Below, piece after piece: positions 21,001 to 32,126 of a stretch of DNA of 64,000 bases (positions are counted from its first letter, which is position 1; every line of letters begins with the position of its first letter). Origin of the DNA: Poecilobothrus nobilitatus (lineage: Eukaryota; Arthropoda; Insecta; Diptera; Dolichopodidae); the NCBI GenBank assembly GCA_947095535.1, contig OX352772.1, positions 252,868,040-252,932,039 of the forward strand, given 5' to 3'. The position numbers and the translations under genes are program-made. Under the pieces are notes generated by a model that had not been told where the DNA came from, did not search any database, and worked only from the letters and a program-made list of their open reading frames with translations.

Positions 21001-21689
21001 CAATAACAAATTTGTGTATAATATAAATATTATATGTAAATTGTTAAAGTGCCGAAAAAAAGAGAAACACAAACAATCCAAAATAAAAAAAAATTTTATC
21101 TCAAAAATAATAATTAATTTATGGATACCATAGATGCATTATACTGTATACACAGTGCTCTCGTTTTGTTGCTTTAGCATATTTCTACTGCTTTTTTTAG
21201 ACATTATACTGCCTACTGCTTTTTAGATCTATTTATTGCTTTTCCTACTTTTCGGATCTATTTATTGTTTTTTAGACATCAACTCATATAAGCCATTTAC
21301 AATATTTTATTAAAAATTAAATATCCGAAATAAAAAAAATCAACATCGCCTTAATTTTCGCTTTGTGAATGTGAACATAGAAAACAAAACAAAACAGGCA
21401 GATTTTCTGTTTAAAATTTTGATAAATGTGAAATGGCATTTATTTGAAAAAAAACGTCGTTTGTCGTTTAAAATTTATTGGGAATTTTATTAGGAATTTT
21501 CCAAATTTAGTTGGTGTGGTGAAAATGACAAAGAACAACTTGATGATGAACGGAGAATGTTGATTAATTTAGATTTTGTTCAAGCACAAGTTGATGTCAA
21601 CGATGACATAAACTAATTTTGGTCAACAATTTTCAATTTAAAAATGCTCTAAATGAGCCAATGTTACAGGTTCAACAATTCATATCAAG

Positions 21690-21880
21690 TATACTAAGTT
21701 TTTTGCATAACTGTAATACAGTAGAAAGAATATTTTCGCAAATGACATAAATTAAAAATGAAAAACGAAACTGCTTACAACCTAAAACTTTACATGCAAT
21801 AATGGCTGCTAAAATCGTTTTAACAATAATTCTGTTTCGGATTGAAATCCTTCCAAAAAATTACATAATTCTTTTTAGGC
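21690..21880 (+). pseudogene. hAT transposase C-terminal dimerisation region fragment
   Basis: Read with one stop, this stretch encodes ILSFLHNCNTVERIFSQM, then IKNEKRN.LQPKTLHAIMAAK. It matches the hAT family C-terminal dimerisation pattern (LP.S...ER.FS....I....R..L...TL.A.M). A TAA follows FSQMT. The catalytic RNase H-like core is absent, so the fragment is inactive. Confidence 0.7.
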
Positions 21881-21972
21881 CATAAAGGCTAATTTTTATT
21901 CGTTATATATTTTTTATGACCTAATTTTATTTCATATCAAATTAAAAAAGGCTAAATTTAATAGATATTTTT

Positions 21973-23167
21973 ATACCCTACACATTAAGTATAGGGTATA
22001 TTAACTTTGGTATGGTGTTTGTAACCACCAAAAGGAAGCGAGTTAGGTATAGACATGTATATATATTCTGAATCAGGATCACCGCCTGAGTCGATTTAGC
22101 GATGTCCGTCCGTCCGTACGCACGATAACTCAAAAAATAATTATGCTATCTTGATGAAATTTATACTGTAGGTTAACAATGACTAAGGTAAAGCGGGGAT
22201 TGTAAATGGGCGAAATCGGACCATGCGTTCGAATACCTCCCATACAACTCCCAAAACCTAATACGCATATTTTCGAAATTAATAAAGATAGAAACTTAAA
22301 ATTTTGTACGACGGTGTGTTTTTCTGAATCCCTGATTTGCCTAAAATTTGAGATGAGTTGGAGTGGTGGTTCGGGTACCTCCCATACAACTCCCAAAATC
22401 GAACAAGCATATCTTGGAAATTAATAAAGACAGAAACTTCAAATTTGGTACTAGGGTGTTGTTTCCTGAATCCCTAATTTGTCCAAAATTTGAGATGAAT
22501 TGGAGGAGCTGTTCGGGTACCTCCCATACAACTCCCAAAACCGAACATGCATATCTTCGAAATTAATAAAGATAGGAACTTCAAATTTGATACGAGGGTG
22601 CTGTTTCCTAAATCCCTGATTTGCCTAAAATTTGAGATGAATTGGAGTGGTCGTTCGGGTACCTCCCATACAACTCCCAAAACCGAACAAGCATATCTTC
22701 GAAATTAATAAAGACAGAAACTTCAAATTTAGTACAAGGGTGCTGTTTCTTGAATCCCTGATTTGTCCAAAATTTAAGATGAATTAGAATGGTTGTTCGG
22801 GTGTCTGCCACACAACTCCTAAGACCAAACAAGCAATGAATTAATAAATATATAAACTTGAAATTTGATATAAGAATGTTCTACCCTGTTGATGTCTCTA
22901 ACATTTGAGATGAATTGGGGTGGTGGTCCGCGTGCCTTCACACACTTTCCAAGACCTAACAATCATATTTTCGAATTTAATTAAGATAGAAACCTGAAAT
23001 TTTGTACAAAGGTTGTAAAAGCATTTATTTTTTTTTAGCTTGTATTAATTATTAAATACCTAACTTAACTTATGGATTTTTAATTTAATTTGAATTTTTT
23101 AGGTGTAGGGTGGTGTAGGGTATAAATAAGTCGGTTGCATCGACTTACTGTTATTTTTACTTGTTTT
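21973..23167 (+). mobile_element. ATACCC-type repeat nested in the hAT, with 142-bp units
   Basis: It starts ATACCCTACACATTAAG...GGGTAT, has GTCCGTCCGTCCGTACG near 22105, and ends with the hairpin AAGTCGGTTGCATCGACTT plus ACTGTTATTTTTACTTGTTT. The middle repeats a unit containing GGTACCTCCCATACAACTC; the CCT of that word falls at 22236, 22378, 22520, 22662 and (variant) 22804, an exact 142-bp period. Confidence 0.7.
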
Positions 23168-23524
23168 AGACCACAAAGGTTAATTTTTATTGTTTATGTA
23201 TTTAGTTTTAACATTTTTAAGATTTAATTTTTTATGTGCTCTGCGATTTAATTTAATGAAAAATATTGCGGATTGTTTTTTTTTATTTCGTTTTTCATAA
23301 TAATATAATAAACTTGACTTTTTGCTGAAGAAGTCAAAATAAATGTATTTTAATACTTTTACTGCATAAATAAAAAATTAATAAATCTGTTGCCATTTTG
23401 AGAAATATATTGCTTTTTTTGTAGTTAATTTTCTGCTAATCCGAAAGCTAAAACGAGAACACTGTGTATACATATATGATATTGCTATTTAATATTTATT
23501 ATTTAAAAAATCACATAGTGCATA

Positions 23525-23765
23525 GGCCATGGCAAAGGCAAAAAAAAAGTTTTGCATGTCATGTATAATATAAGATAAACATTCACATGCACTTTGTGAT
23601 TTTTATTAAAGTAATATCAAATATCTACAATGCATACATACTCATTATTCAATTCTTTGGAAGTTGTACTCTTTTTCTTTCTGTGGTTTTTGTATAACCA
23701 AAATTGATTTTGTTCCTATTTCCTCCATTTCTTTTTTCTTTAGAACATTCATAAAATTATGTTCA
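23525..23765. repeat. Direct repeat right of the hAT element
   Basis: Second copy of 20750-21000; see that entry. No LTR-like features (TG...CA ends, primer site) are visible. Confidence 0.65.
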
Positions 23766-24560
23766 TATAAAAAATTACAATGACAGTTCCTTAATTCAAA
23801 TTTTAATTTAGTAGTAGATTAGTTATGAATTAGTTAACTTTAAAATTAGTTTCCAATAATAAATACCTTATTATGATATATAAATTAAAATTTTTTCTTT
23901 TTATTACTTTTTCTTAATTTAACTATTATTATAAGTTAAAATAAATTCAATTTAATAGGTCCTTATTCTTCGTGACTAAAAATAATAAAAAAATTTTTTA
24001 AAAATAGCTTTTTTTGAACTAAAAAGTAGAAAATAAATGTTTAATTACGAATTTTTCTCTAATTTTCTAAATTATATTCTTACGATGGATGTTCCTTTAA
24101 AAAAATTTATCTCAATATAGCAATTATATATGTGTCATAAAGCCCGTGAAATTAAAATAAAAACTGGAGGCAATATTTTCAAAATTTAAGTTTATAGTTA
24201 TGCTTTAAATAACTAACTAACTAACTAATAAGATAAAATTAGTTAATGAATTAATTATTGGTTTTTCCAACAAACCAATAAACTAAAGAATTAAAAAAAA
24301 AAATCAAACTAATTACGAATAATAAAGTTAGGGGTTTTTATTTTTTCTTTGAAAATCGATATAAAATATCTTTTAACTAAAATACATATGTATGTACACG
24401 CATTATTTTGGATAGATATTCAATGATTAAAAATTAGACACTTGGAATATGCTGTCAGTCTAAAAAAGTTGTACTGTGCGAATTGAATATTCCGCCTGAT
24501 CAATAGTTGGTGTCGGGTGTTGGCGTCGAATTAAAGTTGTTTTTGAGACAAATACGCACA
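23766..24560. other. AT-rich stretch with a short AACT run
   Basis: Nothing coding is seen. A run of AACT units occurs near 24209-24227. Sequence near 24480-24545 is less AT-rich and may belong to the 5' part of the Helitron that follows. Confidence 0.3.
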
Positions 24561-26087
24561 TTTAATTCATGTTTTCAAATGACATCGTTCAGGGCAACTA
24601 AAATAATAACAAATAATGATGAACGAAATTTCGAAACAACATTTAAAATTCAAGGCAATTTTATCATCAAATCGGATCATTAATCTCAATATCAGAAGAG
24701 ACATCAAAATATTCACAAATTTATTTTATGAGCAATGAAGATCATCAAGTTAATGTAAGTTGCCAACACAATAATATAGAACAAGTGCAAGAAATAGCTA
24801 TTGTTGCATCATTGGAAAAATTTTTGGGGGAAAAATACCAATTAATTTAATTATTAAAAAAAATTTTTACCAGACTGCAAAATGATGATTAAATGGTTTT
24901 ATTAAAAGAGATAAAGTTCCCATTAGTCAGCATGTGGGACGATATAATACGCCGGCGATTAACGAAGTATAGATTGTCATAGTTGGGATTCAATTTCAAC
25001 AAAGCGATGTAAACATTATGACAATGACAATCATATTTTGGAATGTTGCCTATAATTTCACCAATATATTGTGGATAAGTCTGGAAAAATTTAAAATTAA
25101 ATACTTACAGGATGCAACGACTTACATTCGAGTTTATGGTGGACCACATTTATTTAAAACATTTATTTATAATTTTTAAGCTTTCCGTATTCGGTATAGT
25201 ACGGAATACTATTGGATATATTCGGTAGAGTTGCAGAAACGTGGATTTTGTTAATTAATCCAATCAAACCAGAGGAAATCGATCAAATTACCTCAACAAA
25301 AATATTAGATGCAGAAATTGATCTAGACCGTTGAATATTTCAATTATATTAAAATTACTATCAATACTATGGCGAAACCTGCATACGCTCAAATTAATGA
25401 CAAACATGCGTGTACAACTAAAAAATGATCTCTCAGCTGAAAGTTTTGCGAAACAATTTTTGGATTTCGGATATGGAAAAATGCGTAGTAATGCAAGTGC
25501 TAAATATGTTTTATTACCCAGCGATTTTTGTCAAATCACAAACGCAAAATATGAATTAATTAACAGTGTTTTTCTTATATTAGACAAAGTTAAATTAATA
25601 CGTTAGTGGATGAAAAAGAAATTGTTAATTATCCAATAGAACTGTTAAATTCACGTAATTTGCCAGGCTTACCACCACACCATTTGCAATTGAAAATAGG
25701 GTATCCTATTATTTTGGTTCGCAATATTAATCCCCCAAGCCTTTGCAAAGGTATCAAATTGGTAATAAAAAATGATTGAGTAATATTATCGAGTTAACAA
25801 TATAAATGGCAAATTCAAAGGGTATAGCTGTATTAGTGCTGCGTATACCAATGATACCAATCGATACCCCAATTTAAAAATTTACAATTTTCTATTCGTT
25901 TGGCGTTTGCAAACAAAAACTATCGTTCATTAATTTGTATTATAAATAAAAACAAAATTTTGTAAATTAGATTATATTTAATATTAAAATGAATAAACTA
26001 AAATAATAAAAAAAAAAAACAAAAAAAAGCCTATTTATTTACGAATGTAGTCCCTAGGGTGAAGCAAAGTTCACCGAGTTCCGCTAG
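24560..26087 (+). mobile_element. Helitron remnant with intact 3' terminus
   Basis: Broken Rep/helicase coding is followed by a classical Helitron 3' end. A hairpin GGTGAA-GCAAAG-TTCACC at 26058-26075 has a perfect 6-bp stem; CTAG at 26084-26087 follows eight bases later and the next base is T, consistent with insertion between A and T. The 5' TC end is not identified. Compared with an autonomous Helitron of 5-6 kb, most of the middle is gone. Confidence 0.75.
24600..25960 (+). pseudogene. Helitron Rep-helicase, multiply broken
   Basis: Three regions of family similarity appear in order. Around 24640-24850 are pieces of the N-terminal part, with IYFMSNEDHQVNV in one frame. Around 24930-25080 GRYNTPAINEV..IVIVG matches the helicase-like domain start. 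From 25331 to 25606 an open 91-codon segment contains LMTNMRVQLKNDLSAESFAKQ.L.FGYGKM, typical of the Helitron helicase (PIF1-like) C-terminal half, and 25640-25790 adds NYPIELLNSRNLPGLPPHHL.LK.G.PIILVRN..PPSLCKG. Frames shift between these segments and catalytic Rep tyrosines are not visible, so it is a pseudogene with large internal deletions. Confidence 0.75.
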
Positions 26088-26324
26088 TAGCTTTATATGA
26101 ATAGTAGTTAATTAGTGTTTTAACAACTATTTTTATTGAAAATCCACCAAAAAATTATTTACAATATTTTACATGTTAACTTATTTTTTTCTTCTTATAC
26201 TTAAAAATAATAATGTTGCGTAAATTAAAAATGCAGAAAAAAACTAAACACTTTCATTTTACAAACATATTTTTTAGCGCATTTCCAAAAAAATTTTGAA
26301 AAAGTGTGCTAATTGGTTTCACTC

Positions 26325-28215
26325 TGTCCGTCTGTCCGTCTATTTACAAAACTTCTACACCGTTAAAGATAGAGAATAATGAAAATGAAAAACTTAATTT
26401 TGAATCATGAAAATTGTCTCATGAAAAACTTAATTTTGTGGAACAACTTTTTTATGTAGCCCCAGCCATTACGGAGCTACAGCCCATCAAACTTTGAAAA
26501 AGCCCTATTTTTAAATGCGTATGTCTCATGTTCACCTTAACATTATTTCAATCTGAAAATGTCATTCGACAGCAATTTTTTTTAACTTTGTAAATAAATA
26601 TCAAAATTATACAATTTTTTTTAAATTTAGTATTTAAATTTACAGCTATGGGAAAACCAAATTTTGCATGATTTTTCTACCCTAATAACTCCGGAACGCT
26701 TTTAAATTGGGACTTGCAATTTTGAGGACACAAAGAATTTTTAGAGTTAGTATAAATTTACTCAGAAATTTTATTTGAACCACCCCATGTTTATGAGCTA
26801 TTCGGGCTCCAAAATATAAAATTTGTTATTTTTAAACACATGTAACTTAGGCACCTGTACACATTTTACTTCGACAAGATATAAAAATTAAAGCTTCAGT
26901 AATATATTTTTACGTGTTTTAAAGGTTTTTTTTTTTGTATAGGGTTCCAGAATTACAGCCTCTCAAAATTGCAAAAAAGCCCCATTTTCAGATGTATAAA
27001 TCTCAGACTCTGCGTAATAGTTTTACAATCTAAGACCACTAGAAGACCGAAAATTTGGTTGTCTCTGTTAAATAATATTAAAACTATGCAATATTTTGTA
27101 ATTTACTATCTAAATTTACCGTTATGTGAAAATCACATTTTGCATGACATTTCTTTTTTCATAACTCCGGCACGGCTTTAGATAGGAACCCAAAGTTTTG
27201 AGACAAAAAAGAACTTTTAGAATTAGTATAAGTTTCCACAAAAAATTGTTTTGTACCAACCCCCGTTTAGGAACTATTACGGTTCAAAAATTGAAAATTT
27301 ACTATTTTTAGCCACCTGTACCAATATTTCTTCGGCAAGACATAAAAATTAAAGCTCTAGAAATATATTTTTACACGTGTTAACGGTTTTTCTTAGTTAT
27401 ATAGGGTTTCGAATTTACAGCCTCCAAAAATTCCAGAAAAGTCCTATTTTCACATTATGTTCTTATATGAAATTTTTAAATTTTGGTGCAAGTCACAATT
27501 CTTATATAATGTGATGTGATACATACATAGTAGGATAGCAACAATAAATACATTTCATAAAATATAAGAAAATAAATATTACTATTAAATTTAATTATTA
27601 CTAAAAATATTCAAGAAAATAATTTATTCATTAATATTCAGCCAGCTTTCAATGAAATCAATAAAGCTTTCAATGAATTAAAAAAGCTTTCATTTTTACT
27701 TTCTTTCGTTGTATATTCATATACGCAATTAAATCATAATCACAAAAACATTTTTGTGGCATAGTTATCTATACGATTGGTAAGTTTCGTTAAAAATGAA
27801 ATACAAATACAATTCTACCTTGTTATACAAGGTAGAATGAAAACCAACGGTTTTTAAAAGCGTACATTTGCAAAAGACAATACAAATTGTTTAGAATTGT
27901 GACTTGCACAAAAATTTGAAAATTTCATGTAATAAGAAAAACCGTGAAAAAAGGACCTTTCTGGAATTTTGAGGAGCTGTAAGTCTGGAACCCTATATAA
28001 CTAAAAAAAACCGTCAACTCACGTAAAAATATATTATTGAACCTTTAATTTTTATTGAATTCATATTGAAAAAATTTTTTACTGGTGCCTAAGTTACAGG
28101 TGTCTACATAAAAAAGTTGGTTCAGGAAATTAATTTTTTTATGAGACCTGTCCATGGTTTAAAATTGTTTCTCTATCTTTAACGGTGTAGAAGTTTTGTA
28201 AACAGACGGATAGAC
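26325..28215. mobile_element. Inverted-arm repeat of the GTCCGTC family
   Basis: CTGTCCGTCTGTCCGTC followed by ACAAAACTTCTACACCGTTAAAG at 26325-26370 is met in reverse complement at 28160-28215. Inner segments also pair: the AATTCCAG.AAAGTCC stretch near 27430-27455 with 27955-27970, and GTGCAAGTCACAATTCT near 27483-27505 with 27890-27908. The left arm is longer and contains two direct copies, 479 bp apart, of ATAACTCCGG (26682 and 27161). Words such as CCCCCGTTTAGGA link it to the repeats at 40.5 and 61.3 kb. No coding. Confidence 0.6.
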
Positions 28216-28439
28216 AGAGTAATAGGTAATTTTTTCATTTCTTTACTATTCATTTCTTTTACGCCATGGCGTCAAAAAAAAAAAAATAGTACAATATTAT
28301 TATGATCATATATCGTTATATAATTATCAATGTACATTAATCCCTATGACGTTATCCTTAATCATGTATGTATCATATTATGTCACATAAATAGGTATGT
28401 ATCATTTAGTCAACACATTGTGTTTAGTCAGCGTTCATT

Positions 28440-29395
28440 TTTATTCAGCTAATTCATCTGACTGTCTAGATCTGGCGATATTTATACGATAATTCTGTAG
28501 AGCATTATCATGTAGGTCTACACCACCCATTCTCTTATAATAATTACTCAAAACCATTAGTTGTTTATGCTGAATATATTGTCTAGATTCTTTACTTGAT
28601 CGTTTTACATTAACCATCGGTTCTATTTGATCGAAATTTGTACATATTGTTACTCTTTATTATCTTGCTAATTAAAAATAATATTTTATTTTTCGAATCA
28701 AATTGCAAATCATGTTCGCCACGTATTAGAGCTTTTCCGGTTTTTAATGGTGCATTATTACATCTGTTGGTTCTAATTGTACCTGTTGCAAAAAATGTCT
28801 TTCTGAAAGTAAACACATTAAGTAGTATGAAGAGATTTTGAAGCAAGCGGATCACTACATCAGCTCCTAATCTAATTTGTTTATTATAATTGTCCACAGC
28901 TCCTGTATTTGGAATAACGTAATATATCTAGCTGGTGAACAGAGACATCAAAGTTTATAGCCAAATCTAATCGGTTTATTACGTTTGTACATTTTACAGC
29001 TATGTCCCCGAGGTATGAAATCATTTGCTCATCAAACTCAATTCTTCAGAAAATATACCGAATTGCATGAATTTACGATTGATGATTTCAAGAATCGGGC
29101 GAACCTATATGTTATAAAAAAAAGTCAAATGTGTAAACAAAATTTAATCAAATTACCTTAGTCATTTTATCTGTAGTATCAAGATTACTGTTATTGCAGA
29201 AATGTATAAAACGTTTGATGTCTATAAATCGTTGTCTACTCATGCTTTGCTTTACTATTGGAACACCTAGCGAAAGATTTTGTGATCAATAGTCACTAAT
29301 ATGTGGCAAAGTATGATATCCAGATAGCAATAAAATTTCCATAAATCGTTTCAAAAGCACATCATCCAATTGAAAAGTGCTTTTTTTTGTTCAGT
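28440..29395 (-). pseudogene. piggyBac-type transposase remnant
   Basis: On the minus strand, translated with frameshifts, the order of motifs is that of piggyBac transposases: LLSGYHTLP (29340-29310), GVPIV..SMSRQRF.DIKR..HF.NN..LD..DK (29265-29160), R.I.E.IN.KFMQFGIFS.ELS (29100-29030), the open segment 28897-28610 with FATGTIRTNR....K...IRGEHDL, and YIQH.QL..LSNYYK.MGGVDLHD at 28580-28500. The DDD catalytic set is not wholly traceable and the Cys-rich tail is missing. The terminal TTAA sites were not located. Confidence 0.75.
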
Positions 29396-29804
29396 ATATA
29401 CGTTGGATATTTCAACAATATGATTTAGCGTGTAATATAACTAGGTGTAATATAACTATAAGTGGGAACTAATATTTATAATTATGTATCTTTTAGCTAT
29501 AAAAATCAAAAAAAAAATTTATTTTTATATTTACAATTTTTTATTTTATTCATTTCAAAACACTAGGAAACTTTGACCTTTAATAGATTTTTGTTTTGTA
29601 CGTTAATAGACCATACTTTATTTACAAAAAAAAAACATTAATGCAATTATCTCATTCCATCTTAGTTATATTTTTGTTTCAAAAATGCAAATGGGATAAT
29701 TTATAATAAGTAGTATTTATAATAACCACAGAACTAGAAAATTTTTATATCAAGAAAAAAATCAGTGTAATTGTAAAGTAAAATAAAAAAGTAAAAAATT
29801 ATGT
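29396..29804. other. AT-rich stretch
   Basis: No feature recognised on either strand. Confidence 0.3.
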
Positions 29805-30575
29805 ATACATATTATGCTGGTTCTCTTACTTTCTCATCTTACTATCATATACAGAAAACTTAAAGCATGTATAGTAGTTTTCACCTTTTCTAACTAATAG
29901 TTTCTTTTTGATTTGGTATTATATGTAAAAAATTGCATTAGATTCACGTAAATGAAGAGTTTAATTACTTATTACCAATAAATATACTTTGGTAATTACT
30001 AACTATTATTTAACTGCATGTTAATATGCTTATATATTATTGAATTAACAGAAAGGTGGAAATTTGACATTTTTATGTAAAATGAATTGTTTAATAGGGA
30101 AATGAGAAATTCATATTATGTACAACAGCAAAATAGGCAAAAAATATTCAAATGCTCACGATACCCGTATTTTAATATGTATTTCATTCAAAGATTATCA
30201 AAGAACATAAGCTGGGAATGCTACTCGAAAAAAGAAAAAACAAAATTTAAATTTTATTATTTAAAAATGACTGGGTCATACACAATAACATACAGTATTT
30301 AATAAAAAACATTTTTTATTCATGTGATGGGCCTTTTCATTAGTTATTTAATAAACCAAATTACACTTTTCGTTTAGATTTTTAAAAGTTATGATTTTAA
30401 TGTAAATGGATCATTTGTATGCAATGTTTGGTAATAACATTTTGGTTGATATACAGAATTTTATTGCATTTGAAAATTGTGACACTAGGCCAATATGTTA
30501 TTGCATTTTTGTTCCAATTATATTGCTAAGAACGAAGCAATAAATTAATATAATTTATTGACTTTGATAAAATTG
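29805..30575 (+). repeat. Left copy of a 0.8-kb inverted repeat
   Basis: Reverse complement of 43388-44200 with moderate divergence. Shared stretches include CATATACAGAAAACTTAAAGCA, the ATGAAGAGTTTAATTA region, ACATTTTTATGTAAAATGAATTG and TTTATTGACTTTGAT. No preserved frame; a 71-codon open stretch here has no family features. Confidence 0.7.
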
Positions 30576-30958
30576 TATAGATTTTATAACTAAGAATTTA
30601 ATATTTTTGATATTTTTCTATCTGCAAAATATCTTTACGGAAATAATAACAAACAGTCAGCGGGCGGGAATTAGGAAAATAGGGAATTAATCAAATGTGC
30701 CCTGCGCCGTATATATGGATGAAGGCCGGATTCATAATTCCGCCTTCATTGTATAAATACGTGCTTTACGTAATTTTTTTTTGTAATTTGTCAGTAAATT
30801 ATTTAATAATTAAAATACAACATTAATATAAACTTTTTAAATTTAAAAATCATTTTCTCTTTGTTTTTTTCGTTTATTTTGCTAAAAGTTCGTGAGTTGA
30901 CCTAACCCAATTAATTTTTTAATAAATATTATCAAATTGTGAAATAAAATTAATTAAT

Positions 30959-31438
30959 TAATTATACAATATTGATTTCAAATGCAGTGCTAAAATTTGT
31001 TTCATTAATGATGCAAAAACTGAAACTGTTTGCTGTAAAGGTTTTTGTCATATTAAATTTCATGGCGCTTGTATCAATGCTCCAAGAAATTGGTATAGTT
31101 CGTTTCTTGCCAAGCATTTTGTTTGCGAGAACAGTTTAGAACAAAATAAAACATTTGAACAGTTCTACAATAAAATTTTTGAGGCAATTGATGTTGTGAA
31201 ACATGATCATCTGGGAACGGTAGCAAAATTATCTGCCGTTATTAAGAACAATGCTGGTAATTTCCAGGAAATGGAAAACACTTTTGAAGCAATGAATAAT
31301 ACTTTGGCATGTTTTCCAGGTGATGTTAAGAAATTTATAAGTGAACAGATGATAGGTTTGAAAAAAGGAATCTCATCAATTGGAGCTGTTATATTTTTTT
31401 TTTTACAATGTTTTAAAAATTATTTTATATTAATTTAG
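30959..31438 (+). pseudogene. PHD-like zinc finger ORF fragment
   Basis: A frame open from about 30959 to TAG 31436-31438 lacks a starting ATG. Its first 40 codons carry C..KICF...TVCCKGFCHIKFHGACI, a PHD-type Cys/His cluster of the sort found in ORF1 of CR1-like retrotransposons (compare 34503) and in some chromatin proteins. A helical region AKLSAVIKNNAG...MENTFEAMN follows. It may be a 5'-truncated retrotransposon ORF1 or a 3' exon of an unknown gene; about 690 bp of AT-rich, non-coding sequence follows. Confidence 0.4.
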
Positions 31439-32126
31439 TTTAATTGAATTGTGTTAAATAAATTATGTATGAAAAACAAAAAAAAGTTTTTATTTTTATA
31501 TAAGTATGTAAATACAAAATAGGTTGAAGTTCTGATGTGTGTTGAAAGTTGATTAGAAAGAAGAAAAATTCAGCATATAAAAAATCCAGTTATCCAGTTA
31601 TGCAGTTTTAGGTTATGTTGTATTCATATTTATATTTTGTTTTAAAGTATAATTAATGTTTAATGTTTATATTCGCTTTAAATTCTACTATATGTATATG
31701 TAGTGGATTTTATATAATTTATTTAGATGATTTAAGTTAATAAAGAAAAAAATGTATTTAGATATATTTTGGTTTATGATATTGAATTTATTCTATTGGT
31801 AAAATCTTTTGTTATTACAGTTAATATCACTTGTTGTTAGATTGAATTAATTATATGAATTGTTGTTATTCTTATTTTTTTTTCAAGTAATTAGGTAAAA
31901 GCAAAGACTATAATATTAACAGACATTCAATCCCATACAAAAATTTTTGTAATGAAAGTTAAAAAGTCCTTGTAATATTATTGTCCCTTTCTACATCTAG
32001 CAGGAACAAAACTAATTAATATTTATCAAATGTTTTATCACATTATCAAACCTTTTATACATAAGTTTATTTATAGTTATAATATTGTTATATTATTAAT
32101 ATTGAGTATAACAGTTTCATGTTTTT
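31439..32126. other. AT-rich stretch
   Basis: No gene, repeat or structure recognised. Confidence 0.3.

Larger units (their letters stand above)
21153..23464 (+). mobile_element. hAT DNA transposon with 8-bp target duplication
   Basis: Terminal inverted repeats start CAGTGCTCTCGTTTT (left) and, reading inward from the right end, CAGTGTTCTCGTTTT. Both ends are flanked by the identical octamer TGTATACA (21145-21152 and 23465-23472), the 8-bp duplication expected of hAT. The inside retains a transposase C-terminal fragment and hosts a nested ATACCC-type repeat at about 21973-23167. Without the nested repeat the element would be about 1.1 kb, a deleted non-autonomous copy. Confidence 0.85.

Noticed and set aside
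22130..22832. Several 65-88 codon frames on both strands with similar sequences
   Set aside because: They are by-products of the 142-bp tandem unit in the repeat nested in the hAT.
20750..23765. LTR retrotransposon flanked by the 240-bp direct repeats
   Set aside because: No TG...CA ends, primer site or gag/pol coding between them; the interior is a hAT element.
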